This document shows, one piece after another, positions 1 through 6,078 of a stretch of 9,711 nt of DNA. The DNA is taken from the NCBI GenBank assembly GCA_021827875.1, contig JAKAUA010000019.1, positions 1-9,711 on the forward strand, in the 5' to 3' direction. How positions within the stretch are numbered: the stretch's first letter is position 1; each line of letters opens with the position of its first letter. The DNA is from a bacterium. Lineage in GTDB: Bacteria > Babelota > Babeliae > Babelales > Vermiphilaceae. The notes beneath the pieces were generated by a model. It was not told the origin of the DNA. It worked only from the letters and a program-made list of their open reading frames with translations, and did not search any database. The translations under genes were made by a program, and so were the position numbers.

Positions 1-354
1 GCTCAAAGAACCATTACCAAGCACTTTAAGAAATGCCGGCTGTGCTTTTTTGAATTTCACTAAACCTTTTTCATGCAATGACAATTTGGTTACTTCTTCA
101 CCATCATTGAATGCATCATTAAGTTGTTGCAAACTAACAACTTCATATACTTTTCTGAATTCATAGTTATTGAAACCGCGTTTTGGAAGACGACGGAAAA
201 GAGGAGTTTGTCCCCCTTCAAATGCTATGCGGGGCATACCACCAGAACGAGCTTTTTGTCCTTTGTGACCTTTACCAGAAGTACCACCTCTGCTACCGCC
301 ACGACCAATAGTTTTTCTCTTTTTTCCTGAGGAGGATAGATTATTGAGCTGCAT
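1..354 (-). CDS. rplO: 50S ribosomal protein L15, N-terminal part (runs off left edge)
   Basis: L15 is a late-assembling large-subunit protein whose extended N-terminus threads through 23S rRNA. The 118 visible codons begin MQLNNL and show the family's glycine- and basic-rich N-terminal segment (GRGGSRGGTSGKGHKGQKAR, about residues 18-37), followed by FEGGQTPLFRRLPKRGF (about 44-60), the L15 signature region. The full family length is near 145-150, so roughly the last 30 residues lie outside the window. The start at 354 is chosen because AGGA sits 7 bases upstream and the N-terminus matches L15. The gene overlaps the end of rpsE by 14 bases in another frame, so its ribosome binding site lies inside rpsE. 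In most bacteria rpmD separates these two genes; here it is absent. The next gene would normally be secY, but it is not visible. Confidence 0.96.
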   Translation of the reverse strand, partial: MQLNNLSSSGKKRKTIGRGGSRGGTSGKGHKGQKARSGGMPRIAFEGGQTPLFRRLPKRGFNNYEFRKVYEVVSLQQLNDAFNDGEEVTKLSLHEKGLVKFKKAQPAFLKVLGNGSLS

Positions 355-883
355 TTGTTTTTCCTGTTAACTCTTGTATAGTTTTGCCTCTTAACTTCGC
401 CAATTGATTAATTGAACGCAATTTTGCAAACGCATTTAATGTTGCTTTTACAACGTTTTGTCGGTTAGAAGCACCTATTGATTTTGCAAGGACATCTTTA
501 ATACCGAGCGCTTCCATAACAGAACGCATAGCCCCACCAGCGATAACACCGGTACCTTTTGAAGCAGTACGGATAACTACCTTACTTGCTCCATGAGCTC
601 CAGTAACATCATAAGGTATTGAAGTCCCACGAAGTGGAACAATAATCATATTTTTACGGGCTTTGTTAGTTGCTTTAGCAATTGCCAATGAAACTTCACG
701 GCTCTTACCTAACGCAATACCAACTTTTCCTTCTTGGTCACCACATACAACGAGTGCTGAGAAAGAAAATCTTTTACCACCCTTGGTAACTTTAGTTACA
801 CGATTTACGTTCACAACATAATCTACGAAATTTGTTGCTTTAGCGTCTTTATTAGCGACTCTAGCATTTCTGCGTTCTGCCAT
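341..883 (-). CDS. rpsE: 30S ribosomal protein S5
   Basis: S5 sits on the solvent side of the small subunit near the mRNA entry site and helps control decoding accuracy. The 180-residue protein has the N-terminal double-stranded-RNA-binding domain (about residues 18-81; VNVNRVTKVTKGGKRFSFSA) and the C-terminal fold with GTGVIAGGAMRSVMEALGIKD (about 110-130) and DVLAKSIGASNRQNVVKAT (about 130-148). The KGGKRF loop at 34-39 corresponds to the segment where spectinomycin-resistance changes map in other bacteria; it looks normal. The ATG at 883 has AGGA 8 bases upstream, and the gap to rplR is 23 bases. Its 3' end overlaps rplO by 14 bases. Length and motifs are ordinary for the family. Confidence 0.98.
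   Translation of the reverse strand: MAERRNARVANKDAKATNFVDYVVNVNRVTKVTKGGKRFSFSALVVCGDQEGKVGIALGKSREVSLAIAKATNKARKNMIIVPLRGTSIPYDVTGAHGASKVVIRTASKGTGVIAGGAMRSVMEALGIKDVLAKSIGASNRQNVVKATLNAFAKLRSINQLAKLRGKTIQELTGKTNAAQ
362..365 (-). promoter_or_regulatory. Ribosome binding site of rplO inside rpsE
   Basis: AGGA, 7 bases before the rplO ATG at 354. It lies in the rpsE coding region, so ribosomes finishing rpsE pass over it; this fits coupled translation across the 14-base overlap. Confidence 0.7.
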
Positions 884-906
884 TAGTATTTCCTACGCGT
901 GCTTAA

Positions 907-1260
907 TTAAATTTGTAATCCACCTTCACGAATGCCTTCTGCCAAAGACGCAACACGTCCATGATACAGAAATTGGCCTCGATCAAATACAGCCACTGTA
1001 ATACCTGCTTTCTTTGCTCGTTTTGCCAATTCCATTCCAATAGCATGAGCAACGTCTTTTTTGTTTCCGGTTAGATCTTTAAGCTCTAATGTGGAACAAC
1101 TTGCCAATGTTTTATGAGCAGCATCATCAATAAGCTGCGCATAAATATGATTCAAGCTTTTAAATACAGATACACGAGGAAGTGTACTTTCTTCTTTAAT
1201 ACGTCTTCTAACTCTTAGAGCTCTTCTTTGAGCTCTCATTTTTGTTTGTTTACTATTCAC
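907..1260 (-). CDS. rplR: 50S ribosomal protein L18 (GTG start)
   Basis: L18 binds 5S rRNA together with L5 and helps dock it in the central protuberance. The 117 residues match the usual bacterial length. They include a very basic N-terminus (KMRAQRRALRVRRRIKEE), the core PRVSVFKSLNHIYAQLIDD (about 28-46), TGNKKDVAHAIGMELAKRA and the C-terminal FDRGQFLYHGRVASLAEGIREGGLQI. The start is GTG at 1260: a GGGG motif lies 6 bases upstream, whereas the first ATG (codon 8, at 1239) has no Shine-Dalgarno and would remove part of the basic tail. The gap from rplF is 15 bases. Confidence 0.97.
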   Translation of the reverse strand: MNSKQTKMRAQRRALRVRRRIKEESTLPRVSVFKSLNHIYAQLIDDAAHKTLASCSTLELKDLTGNKKDVAHAIGMELAKRAKKAGITVAVFDRGQFLYHGRVASLAEGIREGGLQI

Positions 1261-1266
1261 GGTCTA

Positions 1267-1270
1267 CCCC
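1267..1270 (-). promoter_or_regulatory. Ribosome binding site for the GTG start of rplR
   Basis: GGGG followed by TAGACC and then GTG at 1260. The alternative ATG at 1239 has only an A-rich stretch in front of it, so the GTG start is preferred. Confidence 0.6.
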
Positions 1271-1275
1271 ATCTA

Positions 1276-1830
1276 TTATGCAGCTTTTGTTTTACCAGCT
1301 TTACGAGCAATAACTTCAGTATTGTATTTAATACCAGTACCTTTATATGGTTCCGGTGGTCTTAATGCTCGTATTTCGCTGCACACAAGACCGAGCAATT
1401 CTCTATTTGGAGACTTAAAGAGTAACTTTTGACCAGTTTTATCAACTTCCATAGTCACTTCTTTAGGCAATTCAAAATCAATTTTATGACTGTAACCCAA
1501 AGTGAAAACAATCTTGTTTCCCGAAAGAGCAGCTTTAAAGCCCAATCCGTTAATTTCTAAACGTTTTTCAAAATCTTGGTTAGCACCCTTGAGAACATTT
1601 GATAATAATGCTCTATTCAATCCCCATACACGATTTGCATTTTTCAACTCCTTTACAGAAGCTGATTCATTAACGTGTAATTGCAATTTGCCATCTGCAA
1701 CGCTCGCTGTAAGGACAGCGGGCAAACGATAGGTACCTGAATTTTTTTTACCCTTATAGTGTATGTCGTGATTTTGAATATCTACTGTTACACCATTAAG
1801 ATCTATAGGCTTTCTGCCAATCTTCGACAT
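1276..1830 (-). CDS. rplF: 50S ribosomal protein L6
   Basis: L6 binds the base of the stalk and the sarcin-ricin region of 23S rRNA, close to where elongation factors dock. The 184-residue protein begins MSKIGRKPI, typical of L6, and contains the two repeated alpha/beta domains of the family (about residues 1-82 and 83-184). The C-terminal signature ALRPPEPYKGTGIKY (about 155-169) is intact. The stop codon of rpsH is part of the TAAGGA motif that serves as this gene's Shine-Dalgarno, only 9 bases from the ATG, so the two genes are probably translationally coupled. The length is slightly above the common 177-180 because of a short basic tail (ARKAGKTKAA). Nothing unusual. Confidence 0.98.
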   Translation of the reverse strand: MSKIGRKPIDLNGVTVDIQNHDIHYKGKKNSGTYRLPAVLTASVADGKLQLHVNESASVKELKNANRVWGLNRALLSNVLKGANQDFEKRLEINGLGFKAALSGNKIVFTLGYSHKIDFELPKEVTMEVDKTGQKLLFKSPNRELLGLVCSEIRALRPPEPYKGTGIKYNTEVIARKAGKTKAA

Positions 1831-1839
1831 GCTCTATCC

Positions 1840-2238
1840 TTACCAAACGGTACAAAGTACTTCGCCCCCGACCTTCAATTCTTTTGCTTGTTTATTTGAA
1901 ACAAGGCCACGGCTCGTGGTAAGAATTGAAATGCCTAATCCGCCAATCACTGGTTTAATTTGTGTGATTGCGGTGTACTGGCGACGTGATGGCTTGCTTA
2001 TGCGAACAATTTCATGAATCACAGATTCACCATCAACATATTTTAACAAAACTTTAAGTGATTTATGCACTGATGATTCATCATTAACAATAGCAAAATC
2101 ACGAATAAATCCTTCTTCTTTCAAAATACGAGCAATTTCTGCACGCATTTTAGAATAAGGTGTAAGAACAGATGGCTTAGAAGCCATTATTCCGTTTCTA
2201 ATAACAGTCAAAAAATTACCGATAGCATCAATCGACAT
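1840..2238 (-). CDS. rpsH: 30S ribosomal protein S8
   Basis: S8 is a primary 16S rRNA-binding protein of the central domain and, in Escherichia coli, represses translation of the spc operon by binding its mRNA near rplE. The 132 residues match the family length. The N-terminal domain opens with DAIGNFLTVIRNG, and the C-terminal domain carries ISKPSRRQYTAITQIKPV and the diagnostic GLGISILTTSRGLVSNKQAK followed by VGGEVLCTVW at the end. The ATG at 2238 has AAGGA 7 bases upstream. The gap from rpsN is 18 bases. Whether an S8-binding mRNA structure exists here cannot be judged by eye. Confidence 0.98.
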   Translation of the reverse strand: MSIDAIGNFLTVIRNGIMASKPSVLTPYSKMRAEIARILKEEGFIRDFAIVNDESSVHKSLKVLLKYVDGESVIHEIVRISKPSRRQYTAITQIKPVIGGLGISILTTSRGLVSNKQAKELKVGGEVLCTVW

Positions 2239-2256
2239 TATCGTCCTTCCACAAGA

Positions 2257-2442
2257 TTACCAACTAGTTTTCTTAACGCCCGGAAGTAATCCCGCCAAAG
2301 CATTTTTTCTAAAACACATACGACACATCATAAAAAGTCTCATGTAAGCACGTGGACGACCACATAACTTACAACGATTTCGCACTCTTACTGCAAATTT
2401 CGGAGTCTTCTTAGATTTTTCTATTAACGCCTTTCTGGCCAT
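2257..2442 (-). CDS. rpsN: 30S ribosomal protein S14, zinc-binding (type Z)
   Basis: S14 is an assembly protein of the small-subunit head and contacts S3, S10 and S19. This 61-residue version is the short, zinc-binding form: four cysteines at 24, 27, 40 and 43 form two CxxC pairs (CKLCGRP and CRMCFRK). The ending AGLLPGVKKTSW is the family signature. The N-terminal MARKALIEKSKKTPKFAVR is also typical. It stands at its canonical place between rplE and rpsH. The start is set by a GAGG motif 8 bases upstream; that initiation region is almost identical to the one in front of rplN. In bacteria with zinc-responsive regulation a second, cysteine-free S14 copy may exist elsewhere; none is in this window. 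Confidence 0.98.
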   Translation of the reverse strand: MARKALIEKSKKTPKFAVRVRNRCKLCGRPRAYMRLFMMCRMCFRKNALAGLLPGVKKTSW

Positions 2443-2445
2443 ATC

Positions 2446-2468
2446 TTTTACCTCAAATTGCCTTATTT
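2446..2468 (-). repeat. 23-base initiation-region repeat, copy at rplE-rpsN
   Basis: Covers the last lysine codon and stop codon of rplE and the Shine-Dalgarno of rpsN. On the coding strand it reads AAATAAGGCA, then A, then TTTGAGGTAAAA. It matches the copy at 3721-3743 at 22 of 23 positions. Confidence 0.8.
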
Positions 2469-3005
2469 ACGAAATGGCATCCCAAAACTTTTTAACAATT
2501 CAAATCCATGAGCATCATTGCCAGCAGATGTTTGAATAGTGATATTCAAACCATGAGTTTTTTCACCAGCTTCATAGCTCATTTCAGGGAAAATAGTCCA
2601 ATCTTTGATGCCCAAATTGTAGTTTCCACGGCGATCAAATCCTAGCTTTACCCCTTGGAAGTCACGTACTTTTGGCAATGCTAAGCTGAATAATCTATCA
2701 AGCATAGTGTACATTCTATCGCCACGAAGAGTAACCATCGCACCAATAGCCATTCCTTCACGCAACTTGAAACCTGCAATAGATTTACGCGCCAATCTTC
2801 TTACTGGTGCTTGACCGGTAATCTTAGCCAAGGATTCGATAACGCCTTGAATAGCTTTACTATCAGCGATAGCTTCTTTAACACCTACGTTAAGAACTAT
2901 TTTTTCTATTTTAGGAACTTCCATTATGTTATTGAGAGCCAGTTTTTTTTGTAACTGGGGACGAATTTCTTGAACGTATAATTCGCGAAGTCGTGCTTTT
3001 TCCAT
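2463..3005 (-). CDS. rplE: 50S ribosomal protein L5
   Basis: L5 is a 5S rRNA-binding protein of the central protuberance and contacts P-site tRNA and the S13 bridge. The 180-residue protein matches the usual length (about 179). Recognisable segments are VPKIEKIVLNVGVKEA (about 30-45), the ITGQAPVRRLARKSIAGFKLREG stretch (about 62-84), the RGDRMYTMLDRLFSLALPKVRDFQG block and the C-terminal TSAGNDAHGFELLKSFGMPFRK. The ATG at 3005 has AAGGA about 6 bases upstream. The gap from rplX is 22 bases; in E. coli the S8 feedback site lies at this junction, but no clear match is visible here. Confidence 0.98.
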   Translation of the reverse strand: MEKARLRELYVQEIRPQLQKKLALNNIMEVPKIEKIVLNVGVKEAIADSKAIQGVIESLAKITGQAPVRRLARKSIAGFKLREGMAIGAMVTLRGDRMYTMLDRLFSLALPKVRDFQGVKLGFDRRGNYNLGIKDWTIFPEMSYEAGEKTHGLNITIQTSAGNDAHGFELLKSFGMPFRK

Positions 3006-3027
3006 CGATATCCTTACTTACGCACTA

Positions 3028-3336
3028 TTAAAATTGCGCTTGGTTTTTATTGCTAATGCGCACTTTTTTCCCGTCCTCCAGAACTTTACTGTTCACTCTT
3101 GTCGGAACGCCATCGCACATCGGCATAACTTTACTTAACGAGATAAAAGTTTCTTCTTTTTTGATGCCTGATGTTTCACCTTGACGGCGTGCTTTAACAT
3201 GCTTGGTGACCACTGCAACATCTTTTACTTTTACCAAATTTTTTTCAGAATCGACTGCAAGGACTATTCCCTTTTTTCCCTTATCTTTTCCTGAAATCAC
3301 CATAACGGTGTCATTCTTTTTTACTCTTGCTACCAT
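3028..3336 (-). CDS. rplX: 50S ribosomal protein L24
   Basis: L24 starts large-subunit assembly by binding the 5' domain of 23S rRNA and later sits near the tunnel exit. The 102-residue protein has the KOW motif at its N-terminus (about residues 5-32, with the VISGKDKGKKG turn) and the conserved AVVTKHVKARRQGETSGIKKEE segment (about 41-62), ending in a basic GKKVRISNK tail. The length is typical (about 100-105). The upstream rplN stop codon merges with an AAGGGG motif whose centre is about 10 bases before the ATG, so coupling with rplN is likely. There are no oddities in the coding region. Confidence 0.98.
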   Translation of the reverse strand: MVARVKKNDTVMVISGKDKGKKGIVLAVDSEKNLVKVKDVAVVTKHVKARRQGETSGIKKEETFISLSKVMPMCDGVPTRVNSKVLEDGKKVRISNKNQAQF

Positions 3337-3349
3337 GAAGAAGATCCCC

Positions 3350-3718
3350 TTATAACGTTTCTGGAGCTAAAGATATAATTTTACCATATCCTCTTGCCCT
3401 TAATTCACGTGCAATAGGACCAAAAATACGAGTAGCAATTGGCTCACCATCTTTAATGATTACTGCAGCATTATCTCCGAATCTAATATAGCTGCCATCT
3501 TCACGTCTGAATTCTTTAACAGTGCGAACAATTACTGCTTTAACTACTTGTCCTTTTTTGACAATTCCACCAGGAATAGCTTTTTTTACTGCGCAAACAA
3601 TAGTATCACCAATGCGGGCATAGCGCTTACGAGTGCTTCCCTCAATATGAATACATTGCAATTCTTTAGCACCTGAATTGTCTGCAACTTCTAAATAAGA
3701 TTGTTTTTGAATAGCCAT
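3350..3718 (-). CDS. rplN: 50S ribosomal protein L14
   Basis: L14 is a 23S rRNA-binding protein at the subunit interface, forming bridges with 16S rRNA and the docking site of the silencing factor RsfS. The 122 residues match the family length exactly. Signatures include YLEVADNSGAKELQCIHI near the N-terminus, RYARIGDTIVCAVKKAIPGG (about 32-51), AVIVRTVKEFRREDGSYIRF and the C-terminal GPIARELRARGYGKIISLAPE. The ATG at 3718 has GAGG 7 bases upstream. It is the first gene of the spc part, but only 19 bases separate it from rpsQ, with no terminator or promoter visible, so the S10 and spc parts are probably one transcript. Confidence 0.99.
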   Translation of the reverse strand: MAIQKQSYLEVADNSGAKELQCIHIEGSTRKRYARIGDTIVCAVKKAIPGGIVKKGQVVKAVIVRTVKEFRREDGSYIRFGDNAAVIIKDGEPIATRIFGPIARELRARGYGKIISLAPETL

Positions 3719-3720
3719 TA

Positions 3721-3743
3721 TTTTACCTCAAAGTGCCTTATTT
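3721..3743 (-). repeat. 23-base initiation-region repeat, copy at rpsQ-rplN
   Basis: Covers the last lysine codon and stop codon of rpsQ and the Shine-Dalgarno of rplN. It reads AAATAAGGCA, then C, then TTTGAGGTAAAA on the coding strand; only the middle base differs from the copy at 2446-2468. Confidence 0.8.
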
Positions 3744-4007
3744 GGCTGAATGATTTTTAATCACGCGGGCAAGATACATGTATTTGGTTTTTGACATCGG
3801 ACGGCCTTCGTAGAATTCAACAACATCGCCTTCTTTTGCCTCATTGTTTTCATCATGTATTTTAAACTTGTTTGTACTTTTTAAAAACTTGTGAAATTCA
3901 GCATGTTTAAACGATCTGGTAACTTGGACTACCGCCGTTTTGTCCATCTTGTCTGATGTTACCACACCAGTCCATGTACGTTTTGTTTTTTGTTCATTCG
4001 TTGCCAT
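3738..4007 (-). CDS. rpsQ: 30S ribosomal protein S17
   Basis: S17 is a primary 16S rRNA-binding protein with an OB fold, acting early in assembly of the 5' domain. The 89-residue protein shows the family pattern GVVTSDKMDKTAVVQVTR (about 14-31), the HKFLKSTNKFKIHDENN segment and GDVVEFYEGRPMSKTKYMYLARVI near the end. The length is normal (84-90). The ATG at 4007 follows a rather weak AAAGTGA purine stretch and lies 31 bases after rpmC. It is the last gene of the classical S10 operon, yet the next gene, rplN, follows after 19 bases. Its final codon, stop codon and trailing bases belong to a 23-base repeat shared with the rplE-rpsN junction. Confidence 0.98.
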   Translation of the reverse strand: MATNEQKTKRTWTGVVTSDKMDKTAVVQVTRSFKHAEFHKFLKSTNKFKIHDENNEAKEGDVVEFYEGRPMSKTKYMYLARVIKNHSAK

Positions 4008-4038
4008 CGGTCACTTTCATTCAATTAAGTCAAAAACC

Positions 4039-4239
4039 TTATTTAGACTTTGCATTAATACAGGTTAAAACTCGCGCAATATTTCTTTTTATTTTCTTAA
4101 ACAGGGAATAATCTTTAAGATGCATTGTTGAAGCATTAAGCTTCAATTTAAACAGCTCTCTTTGCAGCCCATCGAGAACTTCTCCCATTTGCTGCGGAGA
4201 TAACTGTTGCAATTCTTTTTTAAAATCATTTGGTTTCAT
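4039..4239 (-). CDS. rpmC: 50S ribosomal protein L29
   Basis: L29 is a small helical protein near the polypeptide-tunnel exit, next to L23, where it helps form the docking area for trigger factor and SRP. The 66 residues contain the two-helix pattern of the family: FKKELQQLSPQQMGEVLDGLQRELFKLKLN, then a shorter second helix ending IKRNIARVLTCINAK. The usual STG-type turn is represented by ASTMHLKDYSLFKKI. The length is normal (about 60-70). The start at 4239 lacks a classical Shine-Dalgarno; a GAAAGAAT stretch sits 5 bases upstream, the same octamer found before rplP. The gap from rplP is 24 bases. Confidence 0.95.
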   Translation of the reverse strand: MKPNDFKKELQQLSPQQMGEVLDGLQRELFKLKLNASTMHLKDYSLFKKIKRNIARVLTCINAKSK

Positions 4240-4263
4240 GAATTATTCTTTCGATCATCAATC

Positions 4264-4695
4264 TTATTGTGGTTGAGCAGTAGCTGCTGCTTCTTTTTTA
4301 ACAAACCTTGTTTTCATAGGTAGTTTGTAAGAAGCTGCTTTGAAAATTTCACGTGCTTCAACTTCTGTAAGACCGGCGAGTTCACAAATAATTCTTTCTC
4401 TTTTTACCACAGAAACCCATACTTCAGGATTCCCTTTACCTTTACCCATACGAGTTTCGGCAGGCTTCTTGGTAACTGGCTTATCTGGGAACACGCGCAA
4501 GAAAAATTTACCAACTTTTTTCAATTTTCTTGTTACTGTTACCCGTATAGCCTCTATTTGTTGAGCTGTTAATCGCACCGGTTCAACCGCTTGCAATCCA
4601 TACTCACCGAACTCAAGAGTACGTGCACCCTTGGAGCGGCCTCTCATAGTACCTTTTTGTACTTTTCTAAATTTTGTTTTTTTAGGCATCAACAT
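4264..4695 (-). CDS. rplP: 50S ribosomal protein L16
   Basis: L16 binds near the A site and the base of the central protuberance and is needed for late large-subunit maturation. The 143-residue protein begins MLMPKKTKFRKVQKG, matching the common MLMPKR-type start, so the upstream ATG (4695) is preferred over the one two codons later (4689). The key segment RMGKGKGNPEVWV spans about 82-94; Arg82 corresponds to the arginine that is hydroxylated in E. coli. A short alanine- and glutamine-rich tail (AAATAQPQ) follows the conserved end. Before the start there is only a GAAAGAAT purine stretch, no AGGA. The gap from rpsC is 29 bases. Confidence 0.98.
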   Translation of the reverse strand: MLMPKKTKFRKVQKGTMRGRSKGARTLEFGEYGLQAVEPVRLTAQQIEAIRVTVTRKLKKVGKFFLRVFPDKPVTKKPAETRMGKGKGNPEVWVSVVKRERIICELAGLTEVEAREIFKAASYKLPMKTRFVKKEAAATAQPQ

Positions 4696-4724
4696 GATTA
4701 GATTCTTTCTTTTGCTTTAAAAAC

Positions 4725-5357
4725 TTAAGGAAGCTGATATTCGCCTTTGCAGATCCAAACCTTAACACCGATAATGCCATAGGTTGTTTTAGCTTCTGCA
4801 ACCCCATAATCAACATCTGATCGTAATGTATGCAAAGGAATAGAACCTACACGCGTCCACTCTTCACGAGCAATTTCAGCACCATTCAAACGACCAGCGC
4901 AACAGATTTTAATACCTTTTGCACCGCTCTTAATTGCTGAAAGCGCAGCTCTTTTCATAACTTTCTTAAAGCTTGCACGCTTTACTAATTGATCAGCGAT
5001 ATTTTTAGCTACTAATGTCGCATTAAGTTCTGGAGATTTAACTTCTTGTACAGAAATTTCAACGTTTTTCTTTTTGAGCAATGATGAGAGATCGTTTTTT
5101 AAGGTTTCAATTTCTTGACCCCTTTTTCCAATCACAACACCAGGGCGTCCTGAGTGAAGAATAATGCGGACACTGTCCACAGACTTTTCAATCTCAACAC
5201 GTGCTATCTCAGCATTTTCTAAAGCTTTATTTAAATAATTTCTTATGGAAATATCTTCTAATAGCTCTAGCCCGTAAGACTTTCTGGCAAACCAGCGAGC
5301 ATCCCAATCACGGTAGACACCTAAACGAAATCCTATTGGATTAACCTTTTGTCCCAC
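4725..5357 (-). CDS. rpsC: 30S ribosomal protein S3 (GTG start)
   Basis: S3 lies at the mRNA entry of the small-subunit head and contributes to helicase action on mRNA. The 210-residue protein begins MGQKVNPIGFRLG, the universal S3 start. The KH domain shows its GxxG loop at residues 77-80 (VVIGKRGQEIE), and the C-terminal domain has AGRLNGAEIAREEW, GSIPLHTLRSDVDYG and GIIGVKVWICKGE. The start codon is GTG at 5357, only 2 bases after the rplV stop codon; an AGAGG motif lies 7 bases before it, inside the last codons of rplV. Coupling with rplV is therefore likely. The length is typical for short-tailed S3. Confidence 0.98.
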   Translation of the reverse strand: MGQKVNPIGFRLGVYRDWDARWFARKSYGLELLEDISIRNYLNKALENAEIARVEIEKSVDSVRIILHSGRPGVVIGKRGQEIETLKNDLSSLLKKKNVEISVQEVKSPELNATLVAKNIADQLVKRASFKKVMKRAALSAIKSGAKGIKICCAGRLNGAEIAREEWTRVGSIPLHTLRSDVDYGVAEAKTTYGIIGVKVWICKGEYQLP

Positions 5358-5359
5358 AG

Positions 5360-5701
5360 TTATACCTCTTTCTGAGATTCTAAAATAACACTCATATGAC
5401 TCATACGTTTTCTCTGAATATTCGCACGCCCCATTGCGCCTGGTTTGAAGTAGCGTACAATAGGCCCTTGATCAATACGAATATCTTTAACCAACAATGA
5501 TTCTAATTCTATATTGTTGTTGTGTTTAGCGTTAGCTACCGCTGATTCAATCAATTTCTTGAGAGGAACAGCTTTTTTCACGGCACAGGTAGCAAGCCAA
5601 TTAATAGCATAAAGCGCTGTTTTTCCGCGAACTACATCCGCCAGGGGGCGAACTTTGTACGGGGAAAGACGTACGTATCGTGCTTTTGCGGTAATTTGCA
5701 T
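5360..5701 (-). CDS. rplV: 50S ribosomal protein L22
   Basis: L22 lines the nascent-peptide tunnel with a long hairpin and reaches the exit on the solvent side. The 113 residues start MQITAKARYVRLSPYKVRPL, followed by ADVVRGKTALYAINWL, and include SAVANAKHNNN (53-63) and the terminal KRMSHMSVIL, all family features. The tunnel hairpin (about residues 80-97) is partly unusual: the normal PRAxGRA reads PGAMGRA, with Gly at position 88 where Arg is expected. The ATG at 5701 has GAGG 8 bases upstream. A 92-base spacer separates it from rpsS, the longest gap in the window, which may hold an internal promoter. Confidence 0.97.
   Translation of the reverse strand: MQITAKARYVRLSPYKVRPLADVVRGKTALYAINWLATCAVKKAVPLKKLIESAVANAKHNNNIELESLLVKDIRIDQGPIVRYFKPGAMGRANIQRKRMSHMSVILESQKEV
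5365..5369 (-). promoter_or_regulatory. Ribosome binding site for the GTG start of rpsC
   Basis: AGAGG lies within the final codons of rplV, 7 bases before GTG at 5357. It supports this non-ATG start, which also gives the universal S3 N-terminus. Confidence 0.8.
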
Positions 5702-5739
5702 TATAAAAACCTCGTCAAATACTAAATTTATGCTTTTTC

Positions 5740-5768
5740 ATAATATCAAATATACAGATATCTGTACA
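5740..5768 (-). promoter_or_regulatory. Possible internal promoter in the rpsS-rplV spacer
   Basis: On the coding strand, TGTACA (5763-5768; 4 of 6 matches to TTGACA) is followed after 17 bases by TATTAT (5740-5745; 5 of 6 matches to TATAAT). The spacing is ideal, and the spacer is the only one in the window long enough for an internal promoter. In AT-rich DNA such matches occur often by chance, so this is only a candidate. It would drive rplV and everything downstream. Confidence 0.25.
5753..5766. repeat. Perfect 14-base palindrome in the rpsS-rplV spacer
   Basis: TACAGATATCTGTA reads the same on both strands. It overlaps the -35-like element and part of the spacer of the candidate promoter. 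It could be a protein-binding site; as RNA it would give only a 5-pair stem with a 4-base loop and no T-run, so it is not a terminator. Confidence 0.5.
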
Positions 5769-5793
5769 CCGAAAAATTATGAGTTTATCTCAA

Positions 5794-6078
5794 TTATTTT
5801 GAAGCTTCACCAGCTTGGCGTTGACCACTATGAAGCTTAAATGTACGAGTCGGTGAAAATTCACCCAAATAATGGCCTACCATGTTTTCAGTAACAAATA
5901 CCGAAATAAACTTCTTACCGTTATGAACCGCGATAGTTAACCCTACAAATTCAGGGATTACCATGCTTTCACGCGACCAAGTTTTGATCGCTTCGCGTTT
6001 ACCCGATTCTTTAACTTTCTTTACCTTCGCTAACAGGGAAGGATGTACATAGGGGCCTTTATTGGCAGATCTAGCCAT
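5794..6078 (-). CDS. rpsS: 30S ribosomal protein S19
   Basis: S19 forms a complex with S13 in the small-subunit head near the A-site tRNA. The 94-residue protein has the conserved order ANKGPYVHPSLL (5-16), IKTWSRESMVIPEFVGLTIAVHNGK (31-55), VTENMVGHYLGEFSPTRTF (62-80) and a short basic tail. The length is typical (about 92-95). The ATG at 6078 has AAGG about 8 bases upstream. It lies 41 bases after rplB; that gap contains a run of seven thymines on the coding strand but no hairpin, so it is not a terminator. A 92-base spacer follows the gene. Confidence 0.98.
   Translation of the reverse strand: MARSANKGPYVHPSLLAKVKKVKESGKREAIKTWSRESMVIPEFVGLTIAVHNGKKFISVFVTENMVGHYLGEFSPTRTFKLHSGQRQAGEASK

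Noticed and set aside
124..330. 68-codon open frame on the plus strand at the left edge
   Set aside because: It is antisense to the rplO N-terminal region, which is clearly the real gene.
5715..5741. Eight-codon open frame (MKKHKFSI) just before rplV, as a possible leader peptide
   Set aside because: It has no Shine-Dalgarno and no run of one amino acid or attenuator hairpins after it; such tiny frames are common by chance.
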